Position numbers and translations under genes: made by a program. Below the pieces are notes generated by a model that saw only the letters and a list, made by a program, of their open reading frames with translations, was not told the DNA's origin and did not search any database. Shown here in pieces: positions 1-6,390 of a stretch of DNA of 13,737 bases. Each line of letters begins with the position of its first letter. Position 1 is the stretch's first letter. The stretch spans positions 1 to 13,737 of the forward strand of contig DLGR01000002.1 in assembly GCA_002482805.1 (NCBI GenBank), in the 5' to 3' direction. This DNA comes from Micavibrio sp. UBA7689 (GTDB taxonomy: Bacteria; Pseudomonadota; Alphaproteobacteria; Micavibrionales; Micavibrionaceae).

Positions 1-42
1 CCGCCAGCGTTCGTTCTGAGCCAGGATCAAACTCTCATGTTT
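1..42 (-). rRNA. rrs: 16S ribosomal RNA, 5' end (partial)
   Basis: The complement of the first bases contains the universal 5' 16S block AGAGTTTGATCCTGGCTCAG (plus positions 16-35) followed by AACGAACGCTGGCGG, the usual alphaproteobacterial continuation. Aligning the A at position 35 with E. coli 16S nucleotide 8 places the mature 5' end near position 42. The rest of the gene lies beyond the left edge of the window. The upstream boundary is inferred from the E. coli alignment and could be off by a few bases. Confidence 0.97.
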
Positions 43-243
43 GATCTCATCTCAAATCACTCTCAAATTAAATTGAAGTGTCCTAGAACACTTCAAAATC
101 ACATCGAGTGATAGAAAAGTGCAAGGACCTGCTTGGTACTTATTTTTGTGGTCAAAAATACGAGGCCAATGCAGGTCTTATGATAATGTGTTCAACACAT
201 CACACAAGCGCTGCTGCCTGCGTATCTTCTCTTTCTTATTCAC

Positions 244-257
244 GATGTTCAAGAACC
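244..257 (-). promoter_or_regulatory. boxA-like antitermination site of the rRNA leader
   Basis: Minus-strand GGTTCTTGAACATC resembles the alphaproteobacterial rRNA boxA form (GTTCTTTGACAT). It is followed by the GTGAATAAGAAAGAG-type stretch often seen after boxA in these organisms. NusB/NusE binding to such a site would protect the untranslated rRNA transcript from Rho. The match is by eye and not exact. Confidence 0.55.
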
Positions 258-337
258 GAAGGCGCACTGACTACTAAAGAAGCGGTCAGTCCGCAAGCAG
301 TAATTTTGGGTTACCCCGAAAATTTTGACGATGTCGA

Positions 338-366
338 TTTATATCCCTTGAGGGGGTCGCCGTCAA
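338..366 (-). promoter_or_regulatory. rRNA operon proximal promoter (P2)
   Basis: On the minus strand, a -35 TTGACG (plus 361-366) and a -10 TATAAA (plus 338-343) each match the sigma70 consensus at five of six bases and are separated by exactly 17 bp (344-360). Transcription would begin near 331-334, inside the leader of the distal promoter, giving the tandem layout common for rRNA operons. The function is inferred from sequence match and position. Confidence 0.7.
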
Positions 367-449
367 CTTCTTAAGGGAACTCATTTCGCCTTACGGCATT
401 TGTCCCTTTTCGAAGACAAACGCGGGTTTGAACCCGCGTTGTGGAGGGG

Positions 450-479
450 GTTATATAACGATGCTTCGCCTCGTGTAAA
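450..479 (-). promoter_or_regulatory. rRNA operon distal promoter (P1)
   Basis: On the minus strand, a -35 TTTACA (plus 474-479) and a -10 TATAAC (plus 450-455) each match consensus at five of six bases, with an 18-bp spacer. Immediately downstream of the -10 is CCCCTCC (449-443), a GC-rich discriminator of the sort that makes stable-RNA promoters sensitive to ppGpp. The start site would fall near 442. Upstream lie three A-tracts that can serve as an UP element. Confidence 0.75.
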
Positions 480-482
480 CCC

Positions 483-509
483 TTTTTTCGCTTTTTTTTA
501 CTTTTTTTT
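483..509 (-). promoter_or_regulatory. Phased A-tracts / UP element upstream of rRNA P1
   Basis: Three runs of A on the minus strand (plus T-runs at 483-488, 492-499 and 502-509, of 6, 8 and 8 bases) have centres at 485.5, 495.5 and 505.5, exactly one helical turn apart. They sit at about -41 to -67 relative to the inferred P1 start. A-tracts in helical phase bend DNA, and A/T-rich DNA at -40 to -60 is the binding site of the RNA polymerase alpha C-terminal domain. Confidence 0.7.
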
Positions 510-533
510 AAGATTTGGCAAAAACCGCAGTTT

Positions 534-953
534 TCAGGGCTTTTGAGGCGGATATGCTTTTAAAATATTTTTGATTGAATCCGACGACAAACGAAGGCCG
601 TGTTCCGAGGCAGGATTGATCTCCAGTGTAAGAAATTCGCTAGGAGCCATATTGGCCAAAAGCTCGACTCCTTTGCTAATAATAAAGCGCCCTTCCCACC
701 CGTTAACTTGTTTGAAGAAATCTTCGATTATATCCTGGGATGTAAAGACGGGAATGGTAGGCGCGCCTTTGATTTGAGCTACGGCCCATGTAAACGGTGC
801 CTCGCCTTTCGTCTCGAAAACAGCCGCCCCTTCAGGAATGCTGCTATTTACTGGCACGTATATATCCGCAGTCAGAAAACGCTTGAAAAACTCGTCGCGC
901 AATTCCGGTTTTTCAGTTGCTTGTGCCAAAAGTTCTGCCAGTGAGTCACTCAT
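534..953 (-). CDS. SseB-like protein (SseB N-terminal domain family)
   Basis: This 139-residue protein has the pattern of the SseB N-terminal family. An N-terminal helix runs into the strand block FLTADIYVPV (26-35), then IPVFTSQDII (67-76), and a C-terminal strand LTLEINPASEHGLRLS (108-123), where NP-S-x-G is the usual signature. The family is named after E. coli SseB, linked to serine sensitivity, but its biochemical role is unknown and it is probably cytosolic. The ATG is preceded by AGAAAGAT, a modest ribosome binding site. It lies 19 nt after the DUF1489 gene on the same strand, so the two probably share a transcript. The protein covers only the N-terminal SseB domain; E. coli SseB also has a C-terminal domain. 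Confidence 0.75.
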   Translation of the reverse strand: MSDSLAELLAQATEKPELRDEFFKRFLTADIYVPVNSSIPEGAAVFETKGEAPFTWAVAQIKGAPTIPVFTSQDIIEDFFKQVNGWEGRFIISKGVELLANMAPSEFLTLEINPASEHGLRLSSDSIKNILKAYPPQKP

Positions 954-972
954 TTCGTATCTTTCTAAAACA

Positions 973-1404
973 TTATAAAAGCCCTGCTTTTCTTAGCTCT
1001 TCAGCCATTTCGGCAGGTGGTTCATCATCTTGTCCGCTCAAATACAAACCCCTGTCTTTGGGCACAGGTTTGCCTTCGAAATAACGCCAGCCTTGTATAG
1101 CACGTTTTTGTACGGAGAGCGTTCTCCAGAGCTGTGGTTCCACAATTATCTTGCACCATGAATCATCGTTTTCCACCACCTGTTCAAAGCCCAGTATCTT
1201 CTGGCGCACCTGAATGCGGTTCTTCAATATCCAATAGATCGAACCGCCGCTTTGCAGTATTTCCTCGGCACGTTTGGGCACATAGCGCGTATAGGCCCAC
1301 GTTGCCTTTTTGCCTTCATATTTGAATATATGGGGGGCCTGCCGCTCCACCAGTTCGGGCAATTCTTTCAATCCGGCAGCGGTTTTGAGGAGATTTACGG
1401 CCAT
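973..1404 (-). CDS. DUF1489 family protein
   Basis: This 143-residue protein matches DUF1489, a family of unknown function that is nearly confined to Alphaproteobacteria. Recognisable blocks are the N-terminal NLLKTAAGLKEL, the central TRYVPKRAEEIL followed by GGSIYWILKNRIQVRQKIL, and the C-terminal RAIQGWRYFEG followed by a proline-rich tail. In this family the core carries 'TR..PKR..E....GSLYWV.KG.I..RQ.I', which is clearly present. No signal peptide or membrane segment is seen. The ATG has AAGG seven bases upstream. It is the first gene of a two-gene unit with the SseB-like gene and diverges from the polysaccharide export gene across 148 bp. No function can be given. Confidence 0.85.
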   Translation of the reverse strand: MAVNLLKTAAGLKELPELVERQAPHIFKYEGKKATWAYTRYVPKRAEEILQSGGSIYWILKNRIQVRQKILGFEQVVENDDSWCKIIVEPQLWRTLSVQKRAIQGWRYFEGKPVPKDRGLYLSGQDDEPPAEMAEELRKAGLL

Positions 1405-1479
1405 ATCGAAACCTTAACGAAGCAATTTGCCCAATACAATGCATCCCTTGTTATTTCCGTAACCATATCATTTCGAGGA
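1405..1479. promoter_or_regulatory. DUF1489-proximal half of the divergent gap
   Basis: The minus-strand gene here has a good AAGG ribosome binding site (seven bases before the ATG), but its promoter is not clear. TTGCAT with TATGGT at 18 bp is the best pair I can find and is weak. Nothing else recognisable lies in this stretch. Confidence 0.3.
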
Positions 1480-1508
1480 TTCACAATGCAAACATACCCA
1501 TGTATAGT
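1480..1508 (+). promoter_or_regulatory. Promoter of the polysaccharide export gene
   Basis: TTCACA (1480-1485) and TATAGT (1503-1508) each match the sigma70 -35 and -10 hexamers at five of six bases with a 17-bp spacer. The predicted start, near 1515, leaves a leader of about 38 nt before the ATG at 1553. That leader holds a run of pyrimidines (about 1520-1545) and no clear Shine-Dalgarno sequence. Confidence 0.6.
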
Positions 1509-1552
1509 TGTAATCACGTTTTCTACCCCTCCCCCCATTTCTGTTTTAGCTT

Positions 1553-4054
1553 ATGACAGTCCTGAAAAAACGCACCTCTGTAAGGGTTTTGACGTGCCTG
1601 ACTTTTGTCATGATGGCAGGCGCCTCCGCGCATGCGCAGGAACTTGCAAGCAATTATGCGCCGCCCTTTGCGGATGACGAGGCGCAGAAACTTCCTGCGG
1701 TTGCAGAGCGTATTCCGCACGAAGAGATCGAGCCGAAACCATTATCGCTCGCCGATCTCGAAGAACTCTCCGTCGCCGACAAAAAAATCAAAATCGATTT
1801 CAAAAATTCTTCGCCCCTCGAACAAATGTATTCGGAACGCGCGGAAGAAGGACTGGAATTGTTCGGCTATGACTTGTTTGATGCAAATGAAAAACCATCC
1901 AAAAACATTCCAGCCGGCAGCGTGCAGGATGATTATATCTTAAGCAACGGCGACAAAATCGAACTCATTATCCGCGGTCAGGAAAACGCGCGCCGTGTCT
2001 ATGAAATCAACACCCAAGGGCAATTGGTGCCGGACAATCTTTCCACGATAACCGCATCGGGCCGCACATTGGGTGATGTCCGAAAAACATTGGAAGAAGA
2101 AGCCGCGCGCCTGCACAACGTGGATATTACATTGTCCCTCACCGCACCGCGCCAGATCGACGTGCTCGTGATCGGCGATGTCAAAAAACCTGGGCGCAAA
2201 ACGCTTACTGCGTTTCATTCCGTGCTGGACGCGCTGTCCGAAGCGGAAGGCATCAGGAAAACAGGATCTCTCCGCCGCATCAAACTGGTCCGCGACGGCA
2301 AAAGCGAATTTATAGATCTGTACAATGTGATGATGCAGGGTGGCTCAAGCGCTGACAAAAACCTGCGTGACGGCGACCGCATTATTGTGCCTCCGATCGG
2401 ACCCACAGTGGCCATATCCGGCGCGGTCAAACGTGCGGGCGTGTATGAGATCCGCAAAGGCGAGAATTTGAGCACGCTTGAAATGCTCGGCATGGCGGGC
2501 GGCGTTCTGGCACCCGGCAGCAATCGTTTTATGCGCATGGCACTTGGCTCCGACGGCAACGAGGTGGTTGAAGACGTATCCGAGCCTGGCAAAAAACTCT
2601 TCGGCGATGGCGGCCTTTTAAATGTCGCACAGGCCAAGGAAAAACGCTCTAGCAACGTGGAACTCTCCGGCCACACACGCGATCCGGGCCAACATGACCT
2701 CAAAAAATCCCAAACACTGTCCGAACTGATAAAAAGCGAGCAGGTATTCGGTGATTCTCTTTACCCACTTATCGGCGTGATCGAACGCCGCGATCCGAAA
2801 TCACTTACCAAAACGCTCGAAGAATTTTCTCCCCGTCAGGTTTTGCAAAAAAACCATGACATGAAATTGCAGGAAGGTGACGTGGTGCATCTGTTCTCGA
2901 TGGAACAGATCCGTAATCTCGGCCAGAACATTGCCAAAGAGCCGCTGCTCAAAACCGTTGCATACACACCGCACAATGAAGACAGCGACATTAAGGACGG
3001 CATGATCGCCTCTTTTCTCGAAGAACGCTCAGCTTTTGTACGCGGTGCCGTGCGCCAGCCGGGCGCTTATCCCGTATCGAACGACACAACGCTGGAATCG
3101 CTTCTCTCCGTGGCGGGCGGAACAACCATCGAAGCCAACACCGACAATATCGAACTCACTTCGCGCCTTATTCCTGTGGACGAGGAATCGGATTCCATCG
3201 CGCCCAACCGCCAGACGGTGAGCCTTTCGCAGGCCAAGTTGCTCGAAATTAAAATCGCGCCGGGCGACACTATCCGCGTAAACCAGAAATTCAACCGCGT
3301 GGAAGAACAGAGCATCACCATCGTAGGCGAAGTGAAAAATCCGGGACGGTATGATTTGATGCCGGGCGATACGATGCTTTCCCTTTTGGAACGCGCCGGC
3401 GGCTTAACAGACATCGCATATCCCGACGGTGTGATATTTAGCCGCGCCGCCGAAAGAAAACAGGAAGAAGCACATTATCAGGCAAAAGCACGCGATCTGG
3501 AAATAAAACTCGCCGAAACCATGAAGTCGGAAGATAAGGACAAGAAGCCCGATATGGCACAAGTCTCTGCCGCGCAAACCCTGATCGCACAATTGAAAGG
3601 CGCTAAGGCCGTAGGACGCATCACGGTGGAAGCAGACCCGAGCATTCTTTCCACCGACCCAGAACAAAACATTCTTTTGGAAGGCGGCGATAAAATCTAT
3701 ATCCCGCGCAGGCCTTTGACCGTACGCGTAGGCGGCGAAGTACTCTCACCCGCCACGCTGCAATTCCGCAAAGGCAAGGACGCCGATGTTTATATCGATG
3801 AAGCGGGCGGCACGACATATTACGCCGACACCGACCGCGCCTTTGTTGTCTATCCCGACGGCAGTGCAAAGCCGCTCGAAGTATCAGCATGGCAGCAAGG
3901 CGTCACGATGATCCCGCCGGGCTCCACCATCATCGTACCGCGTGACCCGAAACCTTTCGATTTCCTGGAGAGCGCGGAAACCATCACCACCATTCTGGCC
4001 AATATCGCGCTCACCGGTTTCTATCTGGATGATCTGGGCGATGACGAAGACTAA
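1553..4054 (+). CDS. Polysaccharide export protein with six SLBB modules
   Basis: This 833-residue secreted protein belongs to the Wza/KpsD-type polysaccharide export group, which forms the outer-membrane and periplasmic exit channel. A signal peptide spans 1-28 with cleavage after AHA; there is no lipobox cysteine, unlike Wza. A Poly_export domain covers about 122-198 (DDYILSNGDKIEL). Beta-grasp SLBB modules start near 203, 286, 369, 494, 587 and 723, most with a 'G.V..PG.Y.L' core and a following AGG. A charged helical insert lies at 632-685. The tail (805-824) is a short amphipathic or hydrophobic helix, as in channel-forming members. At 833 residues it is far longer than Wza (about 380). 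An in-frame TAG at 1547 fixes ATG 1553 as the earliest start. It overlaps the next gene by 14 nt, implying translational coupling. Confidence 0.9.
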   Translation: MTVLKKRTSVRVLTCLTFVMMAGASAHAQELASNYAPPFADDEAQKLPAVAERIPHEEIEPKPLSLADLEELSVADKKIKIDFKNSSPLEQMYSERAEEGLELFGYDLFDANEKPSKNIPAGSVQDDYILSNGDKIELIIRGQENARRVYEINTQGQLVPDNLSTITASGRTLGDVRKTLEEEAARLHNVDITLSLTAPRQIDVLVIGDVKKPGRKTLTAFHSVLDALSEAEGIRKTGSLRRIKLVRDGKSEFIDLYNVMMQGGSSADKNLRDGDRIIVPPIGPTVAISGAVKRAGVYEIRKGENLSTLEMLGMAGGVLAPGSNRFMRMALGSDGNEVVEDVSEPGKKLFGDGGLLNVAQAKEKRSSNVELSGHTRDPGQHDLKKSQTLSELIKSEQVFGDSLYPLIGVIERRDPKSLTKTLEEFSPRQVLQKNHDMKLQEGDVVHLFSMEQIRNLGQNIAKEPLLKTVAYTPHNEDSDIKDGMIASFLEERSAFVRGAVRQPGAYPVSNDTTLESLLSVAGGTTIEANTDNIELTSRLIPVDEESDSIAPNRQTVSLSQAKLLEIKIAPGDTIRVNQKFNRVEEQSITIVGEVKNPGRYDLMPGDTMLSLLERAGGLTDIAYPDGVIFSRAAERKQEEAHYQAKARDLEIKLAETMKSEDKDKKPDMAQVSAAQTLIAQLKGAKAVGRITVEADPSILSTDPEQNILLEGGDKIYIPRRPLTVRVGGEVLSPATLQFRKGKDADVYIDEAGGTTYYADTDRAFVVYPDGSAKPLEVSAWQQGVTMIPPGSTIIVPRDPKPFDFLESAETITTILANIALTGFYLDDLGDDED

Positions 4055-4790
4055 GCCTTTATTTTCCGTTATTACCGTCACATTCAACAATATCGAAGGC
4101 CTCACCCGTACGGGCGATAGCATCGCCCTGCAATCATCAACTGATCTCGAATGGATCATCATCGATGGCGATTCCACGGACGGCACGAAGGAGTATCTAA
4201 AATCCGCGCCCGCGCAGTGGATCAGCGAAAATGATAACGGCATTTACGATGCCATGAACAAAGGTATAGATCGCTCCCAAGGTGAATACATTATCTTCAT
4301 GAACGCGGGCGATGTGTTTTCCGATGCGGATATTCTGGGCACATTACAAAAAGCCATTACCGCCGAAAACCCTGATTTTATTTACACCGATGCATTGGAA
4401 ACAGGCGGGTTTTACAAAAAAGCCCGCAGCCACGAACAATCCGATTGGGGCATGTTCACCCATCATCAGGCGATGGTGTATAAGCGCGACCTCATCGGTG
4501 CTTTACGCTATGACCAAAGCAAGAAAATTGCCGCCGATTACGATTTCACGATGCGGTTTTTAAAGAACGCGCGCAATATTCATTACATCCCCTGCGCCAT
4601 GTGCATTTTCGAAGAAGGCGGCATATCGCAGCAAAAAAAACGTCAGGGTCGCGTCGAACAATTCCACGCCCGCCGCGCCTTTAAGATTCCCGCATGGAAG
4701 AATGTCATGATTTACGGTGTACAGACTTGCTCGGCCACGTTGCGGGATAATTTCCCCACACTTTACAAAAAACTGCGTCAGATGCCGTAA
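4041..4790 (+). CDS. Family 2 glycosyltransferase (WcaE/WcaA-like)
   Basis: This 249-residue cytosolic GT-A glycosyltransferase would transfer a sugar from a nucleotide-sugar to a lipid-linked oligosaccharide. The nucleotide-binding start is FSVITVTFNN (8-17), followed by WIIIDGDSTDGT (38-49). ENDNGIYDAMNKGI (63-76) is typical of colanic-acid-type transferases. IIFMNAGDVF (84-93) takes the place of the metal-binding DxD motif, as usual in this subgroup. HHQAMVY (141-147) and AADYDFTMR (164-172) follow. The ATG at 4041 is preferred because homology starts a few residues later; the upstream in-frame ATG at 3942 reads the export gene's C-terminal DNA in another frame. It overlaps that gene by 14 nt and the facing glycosyltransferase by 13 nt. 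The sugar specificity is unknown. Confidence 0.88.
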   Translation: MTKTKPLFSVITVTFNNIEGLTRTGDSIALQSSTDLEWIIIDGDSTDGTKEYLKSAPAQWISENDNGIYDAMNKGIDRSQGEYIIFMNAGDVFSDADILGTLQKAITAENPDFIYTDALETGGFYKKARSHEQSDWGMFTHHQAMVYKRDLIGALRYDQSKKIAADYDFTMRFLKNARNIHYIPCAMCIFEEGGISQQKKRQGRVEQFHARRAFKIPAWKNVMIYGVQTCSATLRDNFPTLYKKLRQMP

Positions 4791-5569
4791 AATCGGCATT
4801 TCTGGCGGAAGATGTCATGGTGATTTTTGAATTCTAAAATCCCGCCGCGCCAAAAATAATAATAAAGAAAAAACGCCGCGCGTTTGAACGGTAAGACTTG
4901 AAAGATTTCTTTGAGTGTTTGTCGTGATGATACGGGATCTTGCGGATAGGCAGCTCGTGCGCTCATGCCTTGATGCCATTGCGCGTAACCGATATGTCTG
5001 TCGGCATAACGCTGACGATCATCCAAAGCATGATGCAGTATGGGTTTCTTAAGCGTTTTTGCAATCCCTGCCCCAGCCTTGAACACCGGCTGGTAATGGC
5101 CTTCTATTTCACCAAGGCCCGGAATGTCGAGGTCATCCACCACAGGAAACATCATCTTGTGGCGATCCAACAGGCAAAGTTTTTTATTCGATAATCCGTA
5201 ATGCAGGATTTTGCCGCTCACAACATACAAACCTTTCACGAAATATCCGCCCGCGTTCCAGTCGAGTGTGGAAATCTCTTGTGCCAGCGCAGGCGTGACT
5301 TCTTCATCCGCATCGACAAATAACACACGGTCATATTTGAGTGGTAGATTATCGAGGCACCATTGGCGTTTTTTGGGATATTGTCCGTTCCAGCGAAAAT
5401 CAAAGAAATACACGCCGAAAGATTCTGCAATCTCGCGCGTATCATCGAGGCTATCTGAATCCACCACCATCACTTCATCGAATCGTGACAATGACGATAA
5501 ACAGCGGGCGAGATTTTTTTCTTCGTTGAGGGTAGTAACAATAACAGTAACCGGGATTTTACCGCGCAT
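4778..5569 (-). CDS. Family 2 glycosyltransferase (WaaE/KdtX-like)
   Basis: This 263-residue GT-A transferase opens with VTVIVTTLNEEKNL (7-20), then MVVDSDSLDDT (34-44). FDFRWNGQYPKKRQW (56-70) and FVDADEE (84-90) hold the DxD metal site at 86-88. This arrangement and the arginine and aromatic-rich C-terminal segment (230-242, FFLYYYFW) are characteristic of the WaaE/KdtX group, which adds a sugar to the lipopolysaccharide inner core or related glycans. The start at 5569 is chosen because residues before it (5716 onward) have no homology and would lie inside the Wzz-like gene. GGAAG sits seven bases upstream. It overlaps the Wzz-like gene by 11 nt, so it is probably translated with it, and is the last gene of the minus arm. 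Confidence 0.88.
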   Translation of the reverse strand: MRGKIPVTVIVTTLNEEKNLARCLSSLSRFDEVMVVDSDSLDDTREIAESFGVYFFDFRWNGQYPKKRQWCLDNLPLKYDRVLFVDADEEVTPALAQEISTLDWNAGGYFVKGLYVVSGKILHYGLSNKKLCLLDRHKMMFPVVDDLDIPGLGEIEGHYQPVFKAGAGIAKTLKKPILHHALDDRQRYADRHIGYAQWHQGMSARAAYPQDPVSSRQTLKEIFQVLPFKRAAFFLYYYFWRGGILEFKNHHDIFRQKCRFYGI

Positions 5570-6380
5570 AGCGCGACTTCCGCACGATAAAGCCAATGAA
5601 ACCACCCACCAATGCAAATGCCGCAAACAATAGCAATTTGTCGGGCCAGACGGGTTTTGGCATGGAGGTTGCGGGCTCCACCACGATGGCGGCATAGGGT
5701 TCATCGAGATTGGCAAGCATTTGGATATGCTCTTGTTGCATGAGAAGATTGGCGATGCCCTTGCGGTGATCGGGATTTACGGTCTTTTGCAACGTGTCCT
5801 GCAGATATTCAATGCGGCTTTGCGATTGGCGGCGACGATCGCGGCGGATCAACTGGTCCGCGACCAGATGGATTTTACGCAGGAATGTTGCGGCGAACTC
5901 AGGGCTCGGATGTTTGTAACTGATACGACGTAGCGGCGTCGTGCCCAGATGTTCGATTTTAATTTTTTTATCCAGATAATCGGCGAGTTCTTCTGCAGTC
6001 CATTTATCCGACTTCTTGGAAAAATCCTTGTCGCGCGCAATGCCCGAAAGCACGCTTTCGTCTTTGAGCAATATAGAGGCTACGGCGGAGCCTTTGATCG
6101 TGTAGACAAAGCGGTAAAAATCCGTGGAAATGCCTTCCTGATCACGCGGCCGCCAGAACGGCAGGTTTAAAGATTCGCCGTCCGACACCGTCGAGGCGTA
6201 ATCACCTAGCGCATACCCGTCTGCGGGCGCGACAATCATGCTCCCGCGGTACAGCGGTGTCGAAAGCAGCACGACAAAGAATGCAATAACACAAAAGAGA
6301 ACGGCATAAACACCCACATACCATTTCGCGGCCCAAACATCCGATAAAAGTTCACCGAGCGTCTGGTCCTGTGCGTACAT
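5559..6380 (-). CDS. Wzz-like chain length determinant / polysaccharide co-polymerase
   Basis: This 273-residue inner-membrane protein has the Wzz layout. A cytoplasmic N-terminus is followed by membrane segment 1 (about 20-40), a periplasmic part of about 200 residues with helical charged stretches (130-225), the proline-rich block EPATSMPKPVWPDK (235-248) and membrane segment 2 (about 248-266), then a short basic tail. Proteins of this class set the modal length of Wzy-made chains. It lacks the cytosolic tyrosine-kinase domain of Wzc-type proteins, so it belongs to the short type. AAGGA lies five bases before the ATG and overlaps the stop of the upstream glycosyltransferase gene (10-nt gap). 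The periplasmic domain is too divergent to assign by eye to O-antigen or exopolysaccharide. Confidence 0.82.
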   Translation of the reverse strand: MYAQDQTLGELLSDVWAAKWYVGVYAVLFCVIAFFVVLLSTPLYRGSMIVAPADGYALGDYASTVSDGESLNLPFWRPRDQEGISTDFYRFVYTIKGSAVASILLKDESVLSGIARDKDFSKKSDKWTAEELADYLDKKIKIEHLGTTPLRRISYKHPSPEFAATFLRKIHLVADQLIRRDRRRQSQSRIEYLQDTLQKTVNPDHRKGIANLLMQQEHIQMLANLDEPYAAIVVEPATSMPKPVWPDKLLLFAAFALVGGFIGFIVRKSRYAR

Positions 6381-6390
6381 TCAAATCCTT

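Larger units (their letters stand above)
43..442 (-). ncRNA. rRNA operon leader (precursor 16S 5' region)
   Basis: This roughly 400-nt stretch separates the inferred distal rRNA promoter from the 16S 5' end and has no believable gene. It is rich in inverted repeats: 73-81 with 88-96 (9 bp), 126-132 with 171-177 continued by 133-136 with 166-169 and capped by 141-148 with 153-160 (8 bp), 186-192 with 194-200 (7 bp around one base), 266-271 with 285-290 (6 bp) and 419-428 with 431-440 (10 bp). It also holds a second promoter and a boxA-like site. rRNA leaders are known to fold, to bind antitermination factors and to be trimmed by RNases. The role of each stem here is inference. Confidence 0.8.

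Noticed and set aside
50..68. TCTCAAAT occurring twice (50-57 and 61-68) as a regulatory direct repeat
   Set aside because: Only two short copies in an A/T-rich leader; not distinguishable from chance.
108..374. An 88-codon plus-strand open frame in the region next to 16S
   Set aside because: It lies antisense to the rRNA leader, over the boxA-like site, stems and P2 promoter, and its product has no protein-like pattern. It is a chance frame.
521..534. A short inverted repeat AAAAC/GTTTT after the SseB-like gene as a terminator
   Set aside because: The stem is five A/T-rich pairs and the following minus-strand sequence is A-rich, not T-rich.
3942..4040. A 33-residue N-terminal extension of the plus-strand family 2 glycosyltransferase
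   Set aside because: It reads the export gene's conserved C-terminal DNA in another frame and yields an Arg/Pro/Trp-rich stretch; family homology begins after ATG 4041.
5570..5716. A 49-residue extension of the minus-strand family 2 glycosyltransferase
   Set aside because: It overlaps the conserved second membrane segment of the Wzz-like gene in another frame and has no match to the family; ATG 5569 has a ribosome binding site.
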